Of a stretch of 64,000 nt of DNA, positions 42,874 to 54,599 are shown piece after piece (positions within the stretch are counted from its first letter, which is position 1; the number at the start of each line of letters is the position of its first letter). Source of the stretch: Tetrapyrgos nigripes (taxonomy: Eukaryota > Basidiomycota > Agaricomycetes > Agaricales > Campanellaceae). Made by a program: the position numbers and the translations under genes. The notes under the pieces are model-generated. The model made no database searches and was not told the DNA's origin. It saw only the letters and a list, made by a program, of their open reading frames with translations. The DNA is taken from the NCBI GenBank assembly GCA_013368315.1, contig JAACJM010000132.1:166700-230699 (forward strand). Direction: 5' to 3'.

Positions 42874-45800
42874 TTAATACTTCTCTTCGTCATCTGCAAT
42901 TACCTCTATATCATAATCTATATCAGCATCGTACCCGTCATATTCTTCATCGCTATCAGAATCATCAAAGTCCTTACCCAACTGCTGCACAGACATCCTC
43001 ATCACCACAGACAGGTCCTTACCTGTTTCGAGGTCATTTTCCTTCTGCTCAACCCGACCCCACAAGTTACTAAACTTCTCCAAAACCTCCCGATACATCG
43101 CCGCCTGACTACATGCATATGCAGACACCCCCTCAGCGTGAGCTGCATCACTACCCATTGTCAACGGGCCCACGTAATCCTGTTTCAGCCTCCACTCGTC
43201 CTTCCACTGCTCAATTCCCATGGCCAGTGGCCCTTCATATTTTGTCTGCTTCTCCCATTCCTTGATGGTATATCGCAGACTCTCCATGCACCGTCGCATC
43301 TCCTCCTTCACCAGGACTACCTCCATCCATCTATGTGTACGCGAGTAGGCTTTGCACCATTCGACACGGATGACTTCGTAGATAAACTTTCATTCAGTAG
43401 ACCCTTAAGATCAATCAATACAATTACTTACTTTCCTTCACAACTTCGTTGTCCACAGTTTCCCCAGTTACACCATGTTGCCAAATCCACGATGATTCTC
43501 TTGTCCCCTCCCCTGTCATATCCCGAGCACAATACAATCAGGTAGCCCTCTCATTGGCCAGCTGAACCTCCTCGTCAACTGGCTCTTCCTCCTGCGATTC
43601 ATCATCACCCTGAGTAGCCCTCCCTACTACTGCCACACCCGCTTTCTGTTTCTTGGACTTTTGCTTCCTCGCAATACCGATAGCCCTATCTCCATCCCCA
43701 TTCATCAAACGGACATCCTCATCCTGTAGAATGTGCCATGTCATCTGCTCTTCCCCAATCAGATCTTTCAACGCTTTCCAAGAATGCTGATATTTCTGTC
43801 TCGCCACTGTGATTTGATGTTGGTTCCTATTGAATATACCCCTGGATTGGGTAACGGCACCCTGATTTGCCACATTAGATGTCCTGTAAGTGAGTAATCG
43901 TGACTTCATGTGCAGATAGTTCTGAAGCTGATTGAGAGAGTTTCATAGTTGAGCCTCCCGTATTTTACGTTCGAGTTCTGGAAGGGTGGAATGGCATCCT
44001 GATGCCAGGATTGCTGATGGAAGCTGCGAGGGAAGATACAACTTGACATCTTCAGTGTGGGTTTGCTCGGATGGCTCCTTAGCAACTAGTTGAAGGGCAG
44101 CAGGCATGTAAGTCGCTTGAACTGATCAGAAGCGACCAATTGCTCTTGATATCTTTGTACGACGCTGCAGAAATGTTGATTTTTGATTGGCAGTCTCAAA
44201 CTTGCGTGATTTGTCTGTTATGTCCAGCTTGAGATTGCGCCTGCATGTTGTCAGCATCCGAAAAAAATTACCTAATGAGATACTCACTGCTGCTCCTCAA
44301 TGTCGAGGCCCAACTTGATGAACATACTGGGGCTGATGCTATGAATAGCTGGAGCTCCCGATGCCTCCTGTGCTGCTTTAATTGTCAAAAGCTCGAGGTG
44401 GACTTCACTCTCTGTCATTCCTAGAATTTCATGCTTAGGAATGCGTCAGAGATGGGCAGCCATGAGTACACACCTGATCTAGGCATTTCATAGGGATTTA
44501 CCTTTCTATGATCTGCAGATGGGAGGATTAACTCTGACTCCCATGCCTTAATCATTCCCTCCCACTCTTCTGTAACCTTCCCCTGCTGCTTGGTGAATTC
44601 TTGTAGTGACTTGGACTGGATAATCCTCTCGGAGATAGCAGTTAGCAGCCTCTGCAGCAATAATGTACCTAGTATAATATTATCTGCTCAGCACTATCTG
44701 AAAACTCATAATAAATCAATCTTACCCAATCCTACTGATTTCACCCAGTTCCAGTGCCCCCAGTGATCATCCAAAGTATCATGTCGTGATCCTGGTCCCA
44801 TGTCTCTCGTACTGGTAGCGACTGGACCCATGTGTGCCCACGGCCTCTCAATACCCTCACCATCCGTCCTTCCAGCACCCCACAACCAATTCAGGGAGAA
44901 TTTCAGCTGACAAATCATTTGGTGACCATAGATGTGGAGTTTTGGGACAACAAAATAGATTATATGTAATGCAAGGTTGAGTCGGACTAGTGGAGGCAGC
45001 TCAAGCATATGCTTGATCAGATGTTTATGCCACTGACAGGCAATGTCATAGGATTGGACCTTCGTTAAGCTAGCATGATGGTGGCGAAGTAGCGAGCCAA
45101 GACAATAGTCCATATTAGCATACCTGTAAGACCTTAATCAGTATCCCAATAAATATTTACTGGTGGTTCTAGTACATACCGTTCTCCTTTCTGCAAATCA
45201 ACCACTCCATTAATCTGTACGAATTCATGCCGAGCACATACTCCCAATCCACAGCCTGAACAGGCATATCCACGGGAATTTCGGGTATTCGCTTGTTCAA
45301 GAGTCTGCAATCCGTTGCAAGTCGACATCTGTTGATGGAGACTTAGTTCCTGCTGTAGATGAATCAACTCAAACCCACCTCGTCCTGGTCACGGATCGTT
45401 GCCAAAAACTCCTTGAAAGGCTTCTGCTCGACATAATATGCCATCCCTGTTCCCAACCCTGGGTCGCATTCGTCTGATGAGACTGTTCATCGTTTCAGTC
45501 GAAAACAGGTGTCCATTGCAAGATAGAGCCAATACTTATATCTAATGGTCAAGTAAATGCTCAGTCAGCACATTGAAGTGGATGTATTATTAATAAGTAA
45601 ACTTACTTGGTATCCTCAACAATATCTAACCAGTTGTCTGGCAGATTGACCCCAACTCGAGGACATGCGATACATCGAATACCCAATTCTCCGTTCTGAG
45701 TTTCCTCAATAGGCCTGGATCCATCGTTCCCTCGTCCAGCCCATTTCAGCATTTTGAGATGCCGCCACTCCCACACAATATGCGTGAAAGATTTATACCG

Positions 45801-46979
45801 GTCCTATGCACTCTGTCAGGCACCAAATACATAAAAAATTAACCGAAATTGATCTACCTTGGTCTTTTTGAGTCCTCCATGGTTACGCAGCTTTTCCAGC
45901 CCATTGTAATAATCATACAATGTGACTTTTCCCTGCAAGGTCAAGATATGAAAATTATTGACCAGTTCAAATGTCGCACACGTCTGAGGATCGAGATGAG
46001 TGGCTGGATATAGCTGCTTTCGCATCAGCTGTTGCCTCCATTCGCCAGCTTTGCTCTTGTCAGCACAGTTGCAATAGCTAAGATTGACCTGGTGGATCCC
46101 ATTTGTATGCATTACTGTAAAACCGGACACAGGGCGAGGATTCAGGCAGACGGAACCAAACTGGTGTCCCAGCTGTATCTTGATGCCCAAAGTCTTCAAG
46201 GGTATCACCTCAAAATGATCACCGTTCCATTTCTTTGTACTAATGTATCAGACGAAAAACAGACGAAGGAAAAGAGCAAAAATTAGCATACGCACCTCCA
46301 CTATATCCAAGGCCCGATACTCATGGTAATTCAGGCAGCACTCCTCACACATGAGTCCCAGGAAGATGCATTCTCTGCAGCGATAGACTGGAGCAGCGCA
46401 TGGCTGTTGAGCTTGATCTCTTCGACAATGAAGACACACATCTGGTGAGTGATCTCCCCTGCCTTCGTTCTGCACCATCTCAGCCAGATACTCATCGCGA
46501 TATGGTGTCCATTCTTGCAGGGGCTGGTCCTATATTCCAGTAAGAAATGGCTGAGAACATTCAATGGCATGACTTACTGAAGTTAGGTACCGTCTCCTGA
46601 CCTTAACGTCTTCAGCCACATAGTTAATGGTCGAAATCCCTTCCAACGATTGCTGTAGGTCCTCTTCGGGAATTTGGGCGAAGGCTGACTTGTAGGCGTC
46701 CCCATAGACAAAATCCTCCGATTCCAATAGGAGGTTGCTATCCTCTTTGCGCTTTTTCATGGCTTCCGGTATTTCTTGCAACTCGACTTTCTTGCGTTTT
46801 GTACAGCGGCCATCGGTAGAAACAGAGAGATCTGTGAACGTTTGAGCAGCTGGGGGTTGAGAAGTTTTTAGAGTACGTGCCGTCTTTACAATCTTATGCA
46901 GAGACATTGCTGATTGCACTTCACCACGATGCGTAACAAGGTAATAAGGGTAACAGGTCCGAGAAAGAATAGGTCCCAT
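42874..46979 (-). pseudogene. KDZ transposase with CxC2 cysteine cluster (KDZ-2), three stops
   Basis: Multi-exon gene, start at ATG 46979 or 46906 (MSLHKIVKTARTLK). Order: acidic/basic N-terminus; CxC2 cluster about 46310-46440 (CLHCRRDQ, YRCREC, CEECCLNYHEYRALDIVE); CxC2 core VIPLKTLGIKIQLGH, TNGIHQVNLSYCNC, LTLQGKVTLYDYYNGL; catalytic region YLAMDTCFRLKR, GLGTGMAYYVEQKPF, CSGCGLGVCARHEF, YDIACQW, PKLHIYGHQ, GRTDGEGIERPWA, MGPGSRHDTLDDHWGHWNW; and a long helical C-terminus with an acidic end. At least eight introns of about 50-70 nt. TGA at 45487-45489, 44126-44128 and 43943-43945, each where family members have Arg. Otherwise nearly complete. Confidence 0.92.
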
Positions 46980-47005
46980 ACCTTAGGGCAAAAACGTTCA
47001 CCCTG

Positions 47006-47231
47006 TCTGCCGGTGGCAATTCTCACCCTGAGCGGCCACCAAATAAGAATTAAATATCATCTGATCTGATTCCTACATACACGCCCACCTCAACCACCCA
47101 ATCCCAATCTTCTGGAGGTCTGCCGGTGGCAATTCTCACCCTGAGCGGCCACCAAATAAGAATTAAATATCATCTGATCTGATTCCTACATACACGCCCA
47201 CCTCAACCACCCAATCCCAATCTTCTGGAGG
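47006..47231. repeat. Exact tandem duplication, 2 x 113 bp
   Basis: 47006-47118 and 47119-47231 appear identical base for base, each starting TCTGCCGGTGGCAATTCTCA. Located upstream of the KDZ-2 transposase, in its likely promoter region; must be recent. Assembly duplication is an alternative. Confidence 0.9.
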
Positions 47232-47520
47232 TCATTCGACGTCTGCAGGTCCTGGGATGAGAATAGAAAATCATACTTACTTGGTTATCATATTTACTTG
47301 TATACTTACCTGTACCAATCCGATCCCCCACATTCCCAATCTTCCAGAGCGTGGATTTCAATGTCCACAGGGAATTAGAGTTGATATGTATGTATTTCGA
47401 GAAAAATGAGTGTGATAGCCTATACTTAATATGTAAATGGATCTAAATGTATCTATGCAGATTGAGAAATGACATCCCTGAGCCAGTCAGTGCACACGTC
47501 GAGTCGATAGCCAAGTAGAC

Positions 47521-47919
47521 TTACTTAGACTGCTTGTTGCTAGCACGACGAGCCTTCTCCTTCGATGCCAGAAGCTCTCGGTTCCAAAAGCGGTACATGG
47601 ATGCAGAGTGTTGTCGTCGAGACCGTAGTTCCTCTTGTTCTGGACCTGATAGTTGACGAATCACTTGCTGATACTTCTTGTTAGAAATCCTAGCTCGAGC
47701 AAGTAGTTCATCTCGATTTCTACCAGCATTATTAAGTATACATACCATAATTATAGAACATGTCACTCACTTTTCATAATATTTCGCGTTCTGCAATGAC
47801 TTTTTCCATTTTGCTTGTTGTTCCCTTCAAATCTTCAAGTACGGCTCCTGGTCTCTTTCTTCTATCCCCCTCTGTCGAAGCCATACAATCTCGTCAAGAC
47901 CAGTAAGATGAAGTTGCAT
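47521..47919 (-). pseudogene. Small basic KDZ-associated protein (KDZ-2), one stop
   Basis: Start ATG 47919-47917 (MQLHLTGLDEIVWLRQ), intron about 47721-47770 (GTGAGT donor, GGTAG acceptor), stop TAG/TAA region at 47521. Basic, helical, about 115 residues, ending ASKEKARRASNKQSK. TGA at 47827-47829 lies between LKI and REQQAKW, where Arg is plausible. Related to 34359-34964: charged helix, KYY at the exon end, intron in the same position. Function unknown. Confidence 0.55.
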
Positions 47920-48453
47920 GTCCTCGGAAGGACAGAACGGTGCCATGGATGACGGGATGAAAGAATGTCATCGCTTTGTAAGCATGACGTTTTCGATTTG
48001 GCAACAAGCCCCTATTGCAGCGTTGGCTGAATCACACCATGAGCGACTGAATCTCACCATGCACTTCCTCTTTCCTGTGTCTCTCTTCACTATTTTTTAG
48101 TGTATAAGGCTTAAATACTGACTATTAACGTATATTTAATCTATAGAACACTTTATAAGTCCAAGTTTGAAAACAATGTCAGAGTAAAGTCACTTTAACA
48201 ACTCAGTTTCTACTACAGTTTGCAGTATCTGACTATGTAAGTTACCCGCCGTGCAACATTTTTTTTTACATTCCAGACGATATCTTAATTGTTACTATGT
48301 TTTATGGACTTGCGCAGGATATGTACAACCATGAACACTAAAAACCTTGCAGAAATGGCCTTGGATATGGTGGGCAAACCCATATTATGATGTGCAAAAC
48401 CTCTACTCGCTCTGATCCAGATTTCGGACTTAGAGCAGTCGCTTGAGACTCAC
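47920..48453. other. No gene seen; promoter region between divergent genes
   Basis: AT-rich; separates the minus-strand small gene from the plus-strand viroplasmin-like gene, so it may carry both promoters. No defined motif. Confidence 0.4.
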
Positions 48454-49488
48454 ATGGTGCGCCACATGCTTGTCCACATCCATTCGGATAGTGACAGTGA
48501 CCACGAAACTCTTCCTACAACTATCGACAGCGACGACGAATCGTGGGAGCAGCTCTCTGACCTGGATATGGAGATAAATTCCTACCAGACTTCTCGCCCT
48601 ACCTGTACCCCTCAACTGTTTGGGCATCGTACCAAGGAGACTGAGGAGGGCAAACAACCTCTCAAGCGTGCCAAATTCTATAATGTGTACACTGGAGATG
48701 GCGCAGGGACGTACAGGGACTGGTGAGTGTTCTGTATAGACCAAGATCAACATTTCATTGACTAGTATTAGGAGTGAGGCTGGTGCAAGAACCAATAAAG
48801 TTAGCGGTGCGCTTCACCAAAGTTTCCAGTCATGGGAAGAGGCATTGGAGGCCTGGAAGCAGTACTGCCTCAGCCATCATGATCACCCATCCGATATGCA
48901 GGATGGTACAGTGTATATCCCTGTTCAAAGTACTCCACAACCTCGTTCTGTCTCTCCACCTCGTCACAGTGTACGTGCTCAGTCAATTGCACCTCAACAT
49001 GTCCCTGCTCCCTGTGAGTCATCAGATTTACCACCTCAACTTAACCACAATTTATGGTGACCTTTTAGCTACCCCCACTCAACTGGCTGGTACATCAACA
49101 AGGCGTGTGGCTGAGTCTCCTCAGGAATTGTTCTCTTCCTCTCAGAGTCGTCATGGGAGTCCTTCCAAAAAGCGCGTAGCCACTGCCTTTTATGGCCCTG
49201 AGTCTCCACCTCGCCAGCCAGTTTCTTCTCCTCGACCACCTCTCTGGGCTGTAAGTTTTGAGGGACAAAATGGGGTCTTCATGCTGTAATTATTTTTTTT
49301 TGTTCAGTGATCAGAAACGAATTGTTGTATTTAACAGAGAGGAGGTTGATGAAATTATGCGCGAGGCAGCTCGACGTGGACTCAGAACGCAACAACGTGA
49401 AGTTGACTCCATAGTTGAGGCTTCCGAGTGGTTCTCGCAGTTGGACCTCAGTACTGAGAGCAGTAGCGTTTCGGATGACCTCACGTAG
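48454..49488 (+). CDS. Viroplasmin/RNase H1-N-like domain protein (KDZ-2), intact
   Basis: Four exons 48454-48722, 48766-49013, 49069-49250, 49315-49488 (873 nt, 290 residues). Introns have GTGAGT/GTGAGT/GTAAGT donors and TAG/TAG/CAG acceptors. Acidic N-terminus (HIHSDSDSDHETL), then about residues 77-125 KFYNVYTGDGAGTYRDW followed by TNKVSGALHQSFQSWEEALEAW. This is the pattern of the viroplasmin/RNase H1 N-terminal domain (aromatic strand, G.Y..W, V.G....SF.S..EA). Pro/Ser-rich middle; C-terminal helix NREEVDEIMREAARRG. No catalytic RNase H domain. Undamaged although neighbours carry stops, as with the similar gene at 35141-36154. Confidence 0.75.
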
Positions 49489-49800
49489 TGTGGCGTTATT
49501 CTCGTTACTGGGAGTAGGGTTGCTGATGGCCTCGTGTGATGTGGCGTAGTTCTCAATAGGGCTAGGGTGAAACATGGGTTCTCAAAAAGAGGAGAAATAA
49601 ATTCCTATCGTGCTGCCAACAGCCTCATGCAGTGTGGCGTTTTCACATGAGTTCTAGAAAAAATAGAGACAAAATTCATGTAGTGCTGCCAATGACCCTG
49701 AATTAATAGAACTGTAGCAAGAGAGCTGTAGCACTGCCGATGACCTCGTACAGTGTGCTGGCTATAGGCGAGACAGGCATCCTGATAGGGCTAGGGTTGG
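49478..49800. repeat. Degenerate short tandem repeats after the viroplasmin-like gene
   Basis: Four to five imperfect units of the type CTGCCGATGACCTCRTRCAGTGTGGCGTT with variable spacing (about 49478, 49530, 49610, 49687, 49733). Probably decayed minisatellite in the 3' region. Confidence 0.45.
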
Positions 49801-50318
49801 CTATGGATTCTAAAAAGAGGAGGAAAAAGATACAATGTATATATTGCAAGGCTGTTAACCGACTTATTCTGTTCATCAACATGTCCGAGCAAGACCCAGA
49901 TATGACAGTGGATATTGTCAAAGGTGAAAGGTAGCTAAAGTTTTTTTTTTCGAGTTTTTCTAAATACTAGTAACAATGACATTTGTAGGAACACAAACAT
50001 GAACCACATCTATGGTGGAGAGAAATTATCAGTGGCAGAGAGAAAAGAGACTTAGCATAGACTGATAAGTACTTACCGGAGCTTTGATTGTATAAGCGAT
50101 CGCTCTCCAAATTGGAAATAACGATGCAATCGCAGAAGGATGGACCTGATATTCACAAGCTGCGTATGACACAAGTTATGCATTGTAGGGGCCAATCCAA
50201 AAGGAGGAAAAGAGGTGGGTAACAAACAATGGAAAATTAACAATGCATGATATTGTAAAAACTCGACTATGCGTTGCTTTACCGTTGACAATCTGTCACC
50301 TCCCTCTAGAGAAGAAAA
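49801..50318. other. No gene recognised
   Basis: Contains a short plus-strand frame around 49740-49934 with KKRRKKIQCIYCK that has no supportable context. Otherwise likely promoter of the cargo gene at 50319. Confidence 0.4.
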
Positions 50319-53300
50319 ATGTCCTCTCCTCTTGAAATACCTGTTAATCAGCCCAACACTAGCTCAACACAAACTATCCCTGTACCCTCTGCAACCCCTC
50401 CAACTGCCGATCTTGTGAGAGATAAAACCTCCAGCTCTTCCACTGGAACAGCACTAATCCCCACATTATCCACTGCTCTTACGGAGTCTACCGATGGCTT
50501 GCATCAACTGGATCAGTCCCAAGGCTTAGTCGATACGTCCTCAGGCACTGCTAAAAAACAATCTGGTGGTGTATCTGGATCCACAGATGCTGAAAGGGAT
50601 CCGGAGGGTTCATATGTGGTGCCAGACAACAAAAAGGACGCGTCAGTCGACGAGAAAAAACATGCGTCTGTTCGCCGCCCAGTAGGCCTCAAACGGAAGG
50701 GAGGGAATCCTGGGAACTTCCAAGGCATCTACTTGGAGTTTTTGCAGGAAGCTGCCGTTGGATACCTGGGTTTAGATTCAAAGTTTCTTACCAACTTCTA
50801 TCCCTGCTGGTTTGATAGGTGGCCTTGGCACACCAACAATGTTCTGGAGGAGTTCCAGGCTATTGAGAAGAAGGTACCCACAGCATCCAATCCTCATGCA
50901 ACAGTCACAGTGACACAAGAAGAATGTGGACTTGAGATAGAGGAGTATAAAAAGCTGCTAGGGCATATATGAAAGAGGAAGGTCGTCAAGTAGGTTTCTT
51001 CATTACTTTCTTAAATAAATTTGTCTAATATATATTCTACTAGGAGCTCAAGAATTGGTTTCATCGTCAGCCCGGGAAGGCAAAGGGATCTAACATCAGG
51101 GTCTACGAACCTTTCCTGAAGACACTGTGCAAAGTTGGCCAAGCTCCTACTTCCATACCCGCTCATAAATATTACATGAGCCATCCTGATTTCCAAGATA
51201 AATGCTTCAAGGAGTATGAAGCACGATGGAAGACTTCCAATCTGGTATCACAGTTCAGAGTGGATTTCCAGTGTCGAGTTGCGGCAGAGCTATATGAAAA
51301 GGAGCCAGCAAAAGTTAGGGGGAGAATTGAGAGTGAAATAGCAGCAGAGCATGAAGAGAAGTTGACTGCATACAAGCAGTTGATGAAAGGGGACAAGTTC
51401 ATACTGGATCCTACAAAACACCAGTTTGGTGACATTCCTCGTGACGTGTGAGTAGTGTGATATTTCAATATAACTTAGATGCTGAGTATTTCTTCTTCAG
51501 GTGCCATGCCAACCTCGCCAAGTTCATTCAACCTCTGCTCAATGCTATCCGCCTGCTCACCGGATTGAGCTTCTGCCTCCTAGGAGGTGCTCCTCCCCTT
51601 CCAGGACAAGGAAAGGAGGAGTTCACATTACTAACACAAGTCTGCAATCTTTTGGTCTGTTTTCACGCTGACCTTGTTTCTAACTTATTGCAGGATCTTC
51701 TCTGGGACCACAACGGGCACAAATCCTCAAAATTTCATGGAATGGAAGCAACAAGAGTTCACGAGAAAGGTCATGGGTCACTGGATGACCTTCCTATCAC
51801 TTACAACAGATGGTATGTATTCAAGTATTTACTACCGACAATCAAATACTTATTCATCCACTTCTACAGGTTTAGACACAAACTCCGAGGCTCCGCAGAC
51901 CGAGGCAGAGCTCAAGGTACAGGCTGCTAATGCTATCTCGGCTGCAATGGCTCTCTCATCATCGTCGAATCCTTTGGACGACAATACACTCATCGTGATG
52001 GACGATGACAAGCCCCAGAAGTCTAAATCTACTGCCAAGCGCAAACGGTCCAAAAAAGCATCAGGGAAAGAGGTATCCGAGAAGCCGAGAAAGAAGGCAA
52101 AGAGGGGCAGGGGAGAGAGTAAGGAGATCTTGGAGACAGATGATGAAGGCAAACAGATTGGAGGCGATGATGAAGAATCTGACCAGACAGCTGAGGAGGA
52201 TCCTGCCAATTCTAGATCAGCACCCCGTCCCACCAATCTTCAGAAAACACGTGAAGAATTATTACACAAGGAGACGAGAGACTTCCTGAGCTCAGCGTCT
52301 GAGTTGATACGCCAGGACACCATCTGCAAACTCCGTTATGGCAGCATGGCAGACTTCGAGCGCACTAACAATATGGTGAAGATCCAGCATCTACAAGCCG
52401 AAATCGACAAGGTCTGGGCTCCATTCAATGCTGGTGAAACCACTCAGCTACCTCCCGTTCTGTACCACAGTCCCTGGTCTAGCCGTCCCTCTCCCAACAG
52501 TCCTGCACTGGGTGCAAACACTTGTAATTCCTTGGATATACAGAGGAATTACACAAGACTTACACTAGTACACTCAATATGTAAGTCCACTTGACTTACT
52601 GAAGTATTACCAAAGACCACTGTGAGACTTCATGCCTTACAATAGTCATATATAATTGTTCTATTTTTCTTGGTCTCTGGTAATACTTCAGTAAGTCAAG
52701 TGGACTTACATATTGAGTGTACCAGTGTAAGTCTTATGTAATTCCTCTGTATATCCAAGGAATTACAAGTGTTTGCATCCAGTGCTGACACTTCCCTTGG
52801 CACTTCCTCTGTCTCGGACAGCGCCACCACCACCACCTCCAATGCTGCCGCTATCAACATCTCCAGATCGTCTTCAAGTGACAGATCGTCCACTGTGGTA
52901 GATCCCGTGTTCTCGGATGGTCCCAACTTGTCATCTAAGGATATTGAAGGTCATACTAGCTTAGAACAGACAGGAGATGAAGACTCGGCCCATTCAATCC
53001 CTCTCTCCCCAACAATGCCTTCAGAATGTCATTCTGGCATTGATGTATCAAATGCTAGTGGTGTTGTCTCCATGGGTACTGGTCAGCTTGATATTTCTGA
53101 TGACGTCAGTCCGGAGATAATGGAATTGCTATCTGGCGTCCCCCACTGGTTGCGTTCTGCATTCCTCGCATTCTCCAGTATTAAGGATCTGAAGGAATGC
53201 CTTGAGTGGATGCATGGCCTTGAGGAATGGATCGAGATTGAGCGGAAATTTGGGTTTCAGAATCCGAAGGGACCCCGAGCATTTTTCTCAGATGCTAACC

Positions 53301-53797
53301 GGCCAAAGCTGATTGGATGGTGGAGTGGTATTGGGAAGACAATCTGGAGTGAACCCCCTAAGGACATGGAATCGCTGGAGGCATTTGAGGGTATTTGGTG
53401 GTCATGGTGGTCGATTATCAATCCCGACTGGCGCACTCATGATTCTTTGGGGAGATTGGTGCATGACCAGTTAGAGAGGAAGATCAAGGATAGATGGGAA
53501 GCAATTAAGCGTCCAGGCCAATGTGGTCTGCTCACCGTGTTTTTGTGTCTTTTTTACTGGTTCCAGGTGCAGAAAACTCCGGAACAGCGGAGAGCCTGGG
53601 ACAACGCCCTCAAAGATGTGGTTTGGGTCTTGGAATGCTTGAATGGGAGTATGAGGTATGTGATTATTGGTTCTCGCTTGTATCCGTATTGAATTACTTA
53701 TATTTGTAGGCACAAACCTGGGTCTAAGTGTCCTGCTAGTGAGCCGGTTGATGGAGAGCCCCCTGCACGTGCCACGAGGTCCCGCAACGCAGTTTAG
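50319..53797 (+). pseudogene. Large KDZ-associated cargo protein 1 (KDZ-2), MITE inside
   Basis: Start ATG 50319 (MSSPLEIPVNQPNTSS). Exons: to about 50998; 51043 to about 51448; from about 51502; further ones after introns near 51640-51693 and 51813-51870; the last 53710-53797 after an intron near 53656. Motifs in order: GNFQGIYLEFLQEA, FYPCWFDRWPW, ELKNWFHRQ, LAKFIQPLLNAI, SGTTTGTNP, a Lys-rich nuclear-signal block (KRKRSKKASGK), then PHWLRSAFLAFSS, FGFQNPKGPRAFF, NRPKLIGWW, WWSWWSIINPDWR and GQCGLLTVFLCLFYW. This matches an Agaricomycete-specific family common near KDZ genes; function unknown. A 279-bp MITE at 52506-52784 interrupts it; removing it with one duplication restores the frame. 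TGA 50970-50972 also interrupts. Confidence 0.72.
52506..52784. mobile_element. CACTG-type fold-back MITE, 279 bp
   Basis: Nearly the whole element is an inverted repeat: about 110 bp arms starting CACTGGRTGCAAACACTTG, around a short centre. Exact 3-bp duplication ctg (52503-52505, 52785-52787). CACTG ends with a 3-bp duplication place it in the CACTA/CMC superfamily. No coding capacity. Confidence 0.88.
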
Positions 53798-54113
53798 GCA
53801 TGTATATTGCCCTATCCACAGGTATTGTGTCGCACCATGTCACTATCTATCTCACCCCTTCACCATATTCAGTACTCATATGTTTCTAGTTATGCTATCC
53901 TACCCCTATCTATCCCATCCCACTGTAATATATTCTTGACTTATCCTATCCTACCCCTATCTATCCTAGTTGTATTATATTCCCTATTCATCCTATCCTA
54001 CCTAGCTATCCCATCCCACCGTGTTTCATATTCTATTGCATTTAGTTGTAAAGTTCTGCTAAATTTAATATGCGTGATGCACCTTCCAGTCTCTTTGGGC
54101 CAAAGACCTGATT

Positions 54114-54517
54114 TAGTGTTGCACGTGGCTCGACTCGACTCTGGCTAAGCTGGTAGCCAAGCCGATGTATAGCCAAGCTGAGTCAAATAAACATTGAGCC
54201 GGCTGTATGTGACTCGGTTCTGACTCGCTTTGCAGCTTAAAATGGAGAGCTCCCATACAAAACGGTGAATACAATCTCTTTTAGGCAACGACCCAAAGTC
54301 TAGAGTGGTGAAGTAATACAATGAAATATGAATAGTCATTCAATCTAGCTATAGAAAATTATTTGAATGACTGTATTGAAACGAAATTGTCAACTCCATT
54401 CAGCTCAAGCCAAAGCCAATGAGCTGTTTACAGCTCGAAGCCAAGCCACAGCTATGACATGATCAAGCCGTTAATAGCCGAGCTGGAGTGAGCCAGAGTC
54501 GAGCCGGTGCAACACTA
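54114..54517. mobile_element. hAT-type MITE, 404 bp
   Basis: Ends TAGTGTTGCACGTGGCTCGACTC and, inverted, TAGTGTTGCACCGGCTCGACTC; exact 8-bp duplication acctgatt (54106-54113, 54518-54525). The interior repeats AGCCAAGC/GAGCCGG motifs in both orientations. Ends resemble those of 26442-28108, so both may have used the same transposase. Confidence 0.88.
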
Positions 54518-54599
54518 ACCTGATTCATACGTTGCATATTTTGTTCATACAACACATGATAAATGTCATATATGCCAACTGAAAATATAATGTGTAGTG

